Made by a program: the position numbers and the translations under genes | Source of the DNA: Panax quinquefolius | Taxonomy: Eukaryota > Streptophyta > Magnoliopsida > Apiales > Araliaceae | Direction of reading: 5' to 3' | DNA: 64,000 nucleotides | NCBI GenBank assembly: GCA_020205615.1 | Contig: CM035153.1 | Location: 83,031,853-83,095,852 of the forward strand | The notes under the pieces: generated by a model | The model's input: only the letters and a program-made list of their open reading frames with translations | Database searches by the model: none | Told to the model about the DNA's origin: nothing | Part shown: positions 58,922 to 64,000 of the stretch, in pieces | Layout of the letters: each line of letters opens with the position of its first letter | Position numbering within the stretch: position 1 is the stretch's first letter

Positions 58922-59231
58922 GAGTAATTTTCCTTCCCTTCTTTTTTGGTTCCTCCACCTCTAATTCCAACTTTTCCATTTCTCTTATTAATTCCTCTTG
59001 AGTTGTCAATTTGAATAACTTCTCCCTTCCTTTTCTACTCAAAGCGTCGGCTACAACGTTTGCTTTTCCCGGGTGATAAAGAATTTCACAGTTGTAATCC
59101 TTGATTAGTTCCAACCACCTTCTTTGTCGCATGTTCAACTCCTTCTGTGTGAAGATATATTTCAGACTCTTGTGATCCGTATATAACTCACATTTTCTCC
59201 ATACAAATAGTGCCTCCAAATCTTCATGCAA
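58890..59231 (-). pseudogene. Tekay RNase H, distal part
   Basis: 113-aa frame continuing RNase H after a frameshift near 59,230: [38 protein letters not shown] and [10 protein letters not shown]. It keeps the D of TDHKSL and the D of ADALSR, the last catalytic positions. It is followed by the spacer to integrase, rich in Glu and Lys. Confidence 0.88.
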
Positions 59232-60223
59232 AGACTACATGCTAACTCCAAGTCATGGGTAGGGTATCGTTTTTCAAAATCTTTCAACTGTCGTGAGGCA
59301 TATGCAATGACCTTGCCATGTTGCATTAGCACACAACCAAGTCCTCTATACGATACATCACTATACACCATAAATCCTCCCGTACCATCTGGTAATGATA
59401 ATACAGGCGCCTCACTCAACCTCCTCTTGAATTCTTTGAAACTCTCCTCGCATTTCTCCGTCCATACGAACTTCTCTATCTTCCTTGTTAGATTGGTCAG
59501 CGGGGTTGCTATCTTAGAAAAATCTTGGATAAATCTTCGATAGTACCTGGCTAAACCTAAGAAACTTCTAACTTCTGTTGGCGTCTTCGGCTGTTCCCAG
59601 TTACTTACCGCTTCCACCTTTGCAGGATCTACGGAAATTCCATTTTGATCTATCACGTGTCCTAGAAATTGAACCCTTTCCATCCAAAATTCATATTTTG
59701 AAAATTTAGCGTACATCTTTTCCCTTCTCAATGCTTCCAATACCATCTTCAGGTGTTCGGCGTGCTCTTCCTTCGTCTTTGAATAAATCAAAATGTCATC
59801 GATAAATACTACTACGAACTTATCTAAGTATGGCTTGAAAACCAAGTTCATCAAGTCTATGAATGCTGCCGGAGCATTGGTTAACCCAAATGACATCACT
59901 AGAAATTCATAATGTCCGTAGCGAGTTTGAAATGCCGTCTTTTGTACATCCTCCTCTCGCACTTTCAACTGATGATAACCCGTTCGTAAATCTATCTTGG
60001 AAAAACACTTCGCTCCCTTCAGTTGATCGAAAAGATCGTTTATCCTTGGAAATGGATATCTATTCTTAATTGTCACTCGGTTCAACCCCCAATAATCGAT
60101 ACAAAGCCTCATCGATCCTTCCTTTTTCTTTACAAACAACACTGGTGCTCCCCAAGGAGACACACTTGGCCGAATGTAACCCTTATCTAGTAACTCTTGT
60201 AATTGAATCATCAATTCCTTCAT
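59162..60223 (-). CDS. pol: Tekay reverse transcriptase and start of RNase H
   Basis: Longest intact frame in the window, 353 aa. Blocks: residues 12-35 ([20 protein letters not shown]), [17 protein letters not shown] (about 41-57, with W in place of the usual R), [15 protein letters not shown] (first catalytic D at 78), [24 protein letters not shown] (catalytic DD at 142-143, about 59,795-59,806), the thumb with [12 protein letters not shown], and RNase H beginning [15 protein letters not shown] and YPTHDLELA. Apart from the W it looks catalytically competent. It copies element RNA into cDNA as part of a gag-pol polyprotein, so the ATG is only the first in the open frame, not a true start. 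A frameshift near 59,230 breaks RNase H. Confidence 0.93.
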   Translation of the reverse strand: MKELMIQLQELLDKGYIRPSVSPWGAPVLFVKKKEGSMRLCIDYWGLNRVTIKNRYPFPRINDLFDQLKGAKCFSKIDLRTGYHQLKVREEDVQKTAFQTRYGHYEFLVMSFGLTNAPAAFIDLMNLVFKPYLDKFVVVFIDDILIYSKTKEEHAEHLKMVLEALRREKMYAKFSKYEFWMERVQFLGHVIDQNGISVDPAKVEAVSNWEQPKTPTEVRSFLGLARYYRRFIQDFSKIATPLTNLTRKIEKFVWTEKCEESFKEFKRRLSEAPVLSLPDGTGGFMVYSDVSYRGLGCVLMQHGKVIAYASRQLKDFEKRYPTHDLELACSLCMKIWRHYLYGENVSYIRITRV

Positions 60224-60824
60224 TTTTTACTGGCGCCATACGATATGGGGCTTTCGAAATTGGTGCGGTTCCCGGTGCCAAGTTTATTATGAATTCAATT
60301 TCTCTGTCTGGCGGAAGGCCAGGCTGTTCGTCTGGAAATACGTCTTGGAAATCTCTTACCACTGGTATATCTTTCATTTCTATTCCCTTTTTCTGAGTGT
60401 CCACTATATAGGCTAAATAACCTACACATCCTTTCCTTAACAATTTCTTAGCCTGCATCATCGTAAGGAAACACGATTGCTTGAGCGATGAGCTACAGTA
60501 AAACACTACCTTAAACCGATTTAAGGTCTGAAGGTTCACACTCTTCTTCTGACAATCGATTATCGCAGCGTGGCCGGATAACCAATCCATTCCTAATATC
60601 ACATCAAACTCTCCCAGTTTAATCGAAATTAAGTCTACGTTTAGTTCGTGACCTCTAATGTTTACACAATAGTTTCGGTAAACAAACTTAATGGGAATTA
60701 CTTCCTTATTCGCAATCTCTACGTTCAATGAATTTTCTAAATGTTCAGGAGGTATGTTTAGTCGATTAGCAAATTCTTGAACCTGAAGGAATAGGTAGCA
60801 CCGAATCAAATAATACCTAGGCAT
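60183..60824 (-). pseudogene. Tekay protease and linker to RT
   Basis: 213-aa frame: VYRNYCVNIRGHELNVDLIS, then GEFDVILGMDWLSGHAAII with the conserved GMDWL block, KGIEMKDIPVVRDFQDVFPDE and LPPDREIEFIINLAPGT leading into RT. The active-site D-S/T-G block, expected before VQEFANRLNI, is not visible in this frame: the window shows YLIRCYLFLQVQEFA at that place, suggesting a frameshift or decay at the start. A frame change near 60,210 precedes RT. Confidence 0.85.
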
Positions 60825-62022
60825 TTATATTATTGATTGGGAGAATACGACACCACGTCCCTTGCGATCCTTGCGTCTTGGATGATCGTGTTAAAGGTTC
60901 TACCCGATCGGTCGGTTGGATTGTGTTGGTCCGCCGATCATCGGGTTTCTTTGCCCCTCCATGTTGGCGCTTCCTCTTGTTGTTCCCCTTCTTTGGGCAA
61001 TCCTTGATTTGATGCTCGGTTGAACCACACGCCAAAACATCCTTGATCTTTTTCGACTTTTGGGCGGTTGGGTGAAATGTGCCATTCTTGGCATGATTGT
61101 AGCAGACGATCGCCCTTCCAAAGATTCCCTTGATGGTTTTTCCCACATTTCGAGCAAGCTTCACTTCTTTTCTTAAACCCTCCTTGATAACTTTCTGACT
61201 GGTTGATGTTTCGGTGGTTGGTGTTGTTGTTGTTGCTGTTGTTGTTGCGGTTATCCCATTTCCTCTTTCCCAGATAACTTCCACCACTGCTACTCCCTCC
61301 ACGAGTTTCTCCCCCAACATTCTTGTTCTTCTTCTCCTTGTTATATTGGCTCAATGCCTCGCTACCTCCCTCAGCAATTATCGCCTTCTCCAATAATGTG
61401 GCGAACGAGTCGATTTGAAGGACCGACACCTTGTTGAACAACCAAGGTTTTAGTCCAAGTTCGAAGCGTCGAGATTTCCTTTCTTCAGTGTCTACTTGAT
61501 GTGTTGCGAATCATGCGAGTTCATTGAACTTGGCCGCATACTGTGCCACGGTCATCTCCCCTTGTTTTAGTTCTAGAAACTTTACCTCCATCCTATTCTT
61601 CATGTTCTTCGGGAAGTAATTCTCGAAGAATAAAGTCTTAAACCTTTCCCAGGTTATAGTCCCTTCGCCCGCCCTCTGTTGATTTGCTTCCCACCAGTAG
61701 TTTGCTTCACCCCTCATCATATATGTAGTGAACACGGTTTTCTGGCTTCACCCACATGAGCAATGGCAAAGGCTTTCTCCATTTCCTTGATCCACGTTTG
61801 CGCTACGATAGGGTTGGTAGTACCCATGAATTCTGGAGGTCCCACACTCTTAAAGTCCTTGAAGTTTGTGACCGGAGCTACTTGGGGAATGGGTGGTACT
61901 TGTTCATTTCTTCCCCTAAGAGCCTCCCCTAACAAATCTACAAGCCTCTGAATGGGATCTACTTGTCCTCTCTCATCATTAACCGACTCTTCCGGTGCAG
62001 TTAATCTACGTCTGGGCGGCAT
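60817..62022 (-). pseudogene. gag: Tekay gag (frameshifted)
   Basis: Starts MPPRRRLTAPEESVNDERGQ at 62022, a typical gag N-terminus, with PPEFMGTTNPIVAQTWIKEM of the capsid. A frameshift near 61,730 leads to the frame with EANYWWEANQQRAG and ERFKTLFFENYFPK. A TGA at about 61,511 stands where CGA (Arg) is usual. Then FNKVSVLQIDSFATLLEKA, an Asn/Ser-rich linker, and two zinc knuckles split by further frameshifts (CSKCGKNHQG; ACGSTEHQIKDCPKKG). At least three lesions. Gag would form the virus-like particle and bind RNA. Confidence 0.9.
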
Positions 62023-62453
62023 TTTTCTGCATCACAAAACTTCCATTTTTATTATCTAATTATATTACTTAAACAATTCTCCATAAAGGAAATAAGATTT
62101 CAGAATACATTTCAGAATAAGATCATTTATATTCATATGCCAAATTGTTACATTACATGTTTATCTCTAGCATACTTCTATAAATGACACAACTTATCCC
62201 CTAATATCACAAAAGATGGGGACAACCATTAACATACTACCCCTCTAATATAACTCAAAAGTTTGGGGCTTACAACTATCTCACATTCTACATAAAAGAC
62301 TGAATTTACAACAATAGATAATACACCACATAACGAACTACAACTAATAACTTTTAATGCCTAGACTTAATCCATCATTCCGCGCTCCACAGTGCTCTGG
62401 TACTCCCTCTGAGTCATGTGCACCACCAAATCTCGGCTTATGGTGTGCCGAGT
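62023..62453 (-). other. spacer between the extra ORF and gag
   Basis: About 430 bp of untranslated leader between the extra ORF's stop (62454) and the gag start (62022). I see no conserved domain in it; a downstream start for gag would need re-initiation, internal entry or a separate transcript. Confidence 0.6.
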
Positions 62454-63230
62454 CTATCCCTGCTCTACTGGGTAGTGATTTACCCCATCAATCAGTCTCT
62501 CCATGGCCGTGCGCACTATATAGCCCATCCTATTCATCTTCCTCCTTTTGCACCTCACTTCATCTTCTAGATCGTTAGCCCTATCATTGGCCCCTTCCCA
62601 CTTCTCTTCGAAATGGATCCTATCCATTACCTCCATCTCTAACTGAGTATGGATAGCTTCCTTCTCTGTCTTCTCGCTCAACTCCCTCTGTTCCATTTCC
62701 TCCAATTTCCCTGCCAGTTCTACATTCCTATCCACCGCCCTGTGAAACAAAGCCCCCATCTGGATCCCTGCCTCCTTACGATGAGCAATCTCCACCTCCA
62801 TCTCCTGCATCACTAACTTTCTCTGGTGGTCTTCGTCCCTCAGCTTTTGGAACTCAGACTCCCTGTCCCAAGCCTCAGCCTCAACTCTGCACCTTAACTC
62901 TAAAATCTGCTCCTCATACTCCCCCAACATCCTATCTTCGAAAGTAGCCTCGTCGGAGTCCCCCATGGACTCGTCCACCATACGCTCCTCCATAGGCTCC
63001 TCCTCTAGATCAGACTCCTCGGGTATTGGCTCCATCTCCTCTTCCTCATCATCATCATCGATAGGGACTACAGTTGATATAGGCTCCGCTATCAATGGTG
63101 CCTCATATACCACGTGTATGTCACGCGGCTCCTCTTCTACTACTCGGCTAGGTCCTCCCATGTCAGTCATCCTACAATCACCAACACAAGACAAAACAAA
63201 CAACAACTCCATTAGAATGTTAAATAACAT
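62454..63230 (-). CDS. extra ORF upstream of gag in the Tekay element, acidic coiled-coil protein
   Basis: Intact 258-aa frame in the sense direction between the 5' LTR and gag. The more likely start is the second or third ATG (63170, MTDMGGPSRVVEEEP, or 63161), giving about 235-238 aa. The N-terminal third is very acidic (DDDDEEEEMEPIPEE, EEPMEERMVDESMGD). The rest is predicted coiled coil with long charged heptads (LGEYEEQILELRCRVEAEA; MEVEIAHRKEAG; LAGKLEEMEQRELSEKTEK) and a short basic patch CKRRKMNRMG near the C-terminus. I recognise no family. Extra 5' ORFs are known in the Ogre group of Ty3 elements; in Tekay they are unusual to my knowledge. It is open while gag and pol of the same copy are broken, which may reflect selection in the ancestor, chance, or capture. 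Confidence 0.7.
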   Translation of the reverse strand: MLFNILMELLFVLSCVGDCRMTDMGGPSRVVEEEPRDIHVVYEAPLIAEPISTVVPIDDDDEEEEMEPIPEESDLEEEPMEERMVDESMGDSDEATFEDRMLGEYEEQILELRCRVEAEAWDRESEFQKLRDEDHQRKLVMQEMEVEIAHRKEAGIQMGALFHRAVDRNVELAGKLEEMEQRELSEKTEKEAIHTQLEMEVMDRIHFEEKWEGANDRANDLEDEVRCKRRKMNRMGYIVRTAMERLIDGVNHYPVEQG

Positions 63231-63376
63231 AAGTTCATTGTATAGAATGAAGTTATATTCTATAACATGCTAAGTCTCTCTCTACGAAAACTCTATATGA
63301 GTTTCATCCTTTTTTATCTTCTAAGTTCTCCTAAGTTATAATCTAAGGGCTCTCGCTCCTAAGGTTTATAACTATG

Positions 63377-63388
63377 GCTTTGATACCA
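63377..63388 (-). other. primer-binding site of the Tekay element
   Basis: Minus strand TGGTATCAAAGC, three bases from the LTR at 63392; initiator-Met type. Followed (minus strand) by the leader block AAACCTTAGG shared with elements at 1-1059 and 18,800. Confidence 0.88.
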
Positions 63389-63391
63389 ACC

Positions 63392-64000
63392 TGTCACGCC
63401 CCCAAAATTTGGACACCCATATCTCGAATTCGGTGCGTACGAATATCATACTAAATCATCAACAACAGAAATAATATTGATATAATATAAATATTCGCGT
63501 CCCAACGTACCGTAACAATTACTACGACAATTCAGTGATTAACTTAAACATAACTTAATCATTCTTGAATACATCATAACAAGCAATAATAATAATACTT
63601 CTAGTCTTAAAGACTAAGTTATTCTGTCGCCTTGCCCTTTCCCTTGTCCTGTCCTGAAGTACCGCCTTGCTCTGCCTTAACTGTAATGTTTTAGGAAGAA
63701 AGAATGAGCAACAAGTTGCCCAGTAAGTAATATAGCCAGAAGAACAAGCAGTTATAGCATTTGAATTTTTCAAGGTATAATCATAATTGGTAGTTCAAGG
63801 ATATCAAGAAATATCAAGAGTATTCAATAGGTGTTGCCATAGACTGAAGGACATCAACAAAATTTCAGAATTTATTCATTTCGAGGTTCAACATGATTGA
63901 GTACTGAGCAGTCACTAAGGACTAAGAACTCTTACTAGAATTAACAGTATTACACTGTAATCCAATATAACGAGTACAACAGGTGATCAGCCTAAAGTAC
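63392..64000 (-). mobile_element. 5' LTR of the Tekay element (partial, runs off the window)
   Basis: Plus strand TGTCACGCCCCCAAAATTTGG onward, co-linear with 54355-54980 of the 3' LTR, differing by scattered substitutions and small indels; for example the 3' LTR has an extra CACGTGCAA segment near 54,400 and lacks a TTTCCCTTG block present here near 63,640. About 2.4 kb of this LTR lies outside the window. Confidence 0.93.

Larger units (their letters stand above)
54355..64000 (-). mobile_element. Tekay/Del-lineage Ty3 chromovirus, nearly complete, cut by the window edge
   Basis: Minus orientation: 3' LTR 54355-57421, PPT 57422-57440, pol 57480-60824, gag 60817-62022, extra ORF 62454-63230, PBS 63377-63388, 5' LTR from 63392 to beyond the window. 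It inserted into the Sirevirus env-like ORF; AGTTC (54350-54354) should be half of the target duplication. Gag-pol carries several frameshifts and stops but RT is open with an intact FIDD motif. The LTRs differ moderately (visible substitutions and small indels in the first 600 bp), so it is the youngest layer on the right but not very recent. Confidence 0.93.

Noticed and set aside
59226..60396. Plus-strand ORFs opposite the Tekay pol (105, 68 and 108 aa)
   Set aside because: They are antisense shadows of the RT and protease frames.
62965..63273. Plus-strand Ser-rich ORF of 102 aa
   Set aside because: It is the antisense shadow of the acidic region of the extra ORF (GAx codons read as TCN).

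Overview
The window is repeat-rich plant nuclear DNA, most likely from a eudicot with a large, AT-rich genome. I found no convincing host gene, tRNA, rRNA or CRISPR array. Almost every stretch belongs to a transposable element: several Ty3/gypsy lineages, two Ty1/copia lineages, a CACTA DNA transposon and an L1-type LINE. Nearly all coding regions are broken by stops, frameshifts or deletions. The longest intact reading frames are on the minus strand in the right-hand element: reverse transcriptase (353 aa) and an extra ORF upstream of gag (238-258 aa).

Left part (1-47,046). A minus-strand Tekay-like element enters from the left (leader 1-1059, LTR 1060-4346). After it lies an old plus-strand Tat-lineage Ty3 element, split into four pieces: 4347-6920 (gag end and protease), 9878-10167 (start of RT), 14551-15227 (RT core) and 46854-47046 (RT/RNase H). 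The gaps are filled by a Sirevirus-type solo LTR (6921-9872, target duplication ATAAC), a CACTA element (10168-14550, duplication GAA) and a non-autonomous LTR element here called C (15228-46848, duplication AGCCT). C has a 5' LTR (15228-18797), a 2.06-kb internal region and a 3' LTR that is itself split by solo LTR D (22532-43306, duplication AAAGT). D is split by element E (25618-33535, minus strand, duplication TTTAT) and by copia element F (34411-43279, duplication GTGTG). The nest is four layers deep and five of its insertions have matching target-site duplications.

Right part (47,046-64,000). A minus-strand LINE 3' portion is followed by a C-family LTR fragment (49039-50111), a minus-strand Sirevirus LTR (50112-53113) with a broken env-like ORF (53419-54354), and then a minus-strand Tekay-lineage chromovirus (54355 to beyond 64000). 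Each appears to have inserted into the preceding one. The Tekay element has both LTRs (the 5' one cut by the window), PBS, PPT, gag, protease, RT, RNase H, integrase and a chromodomain remnant, plus the extra 5' ORF.

The most interesting signals are: a 167/168-bp satellite present as two diverged arrays, one inside the CACTA element and one inside the 3' LTR of C, with a possible single-unit progenitor in the 5' LTR of C; the acidic coiled-coil ORF between the 5' LTR and gag of the Tekay element; telo-box clusters next to the TATA box of the C LTRs; and dense CTACGA-type motif arrays plus a small LTR-borne ORF in the Sirevirus LTRs. All boundaries and homologies were read by eye; none was confirmed by a database search.
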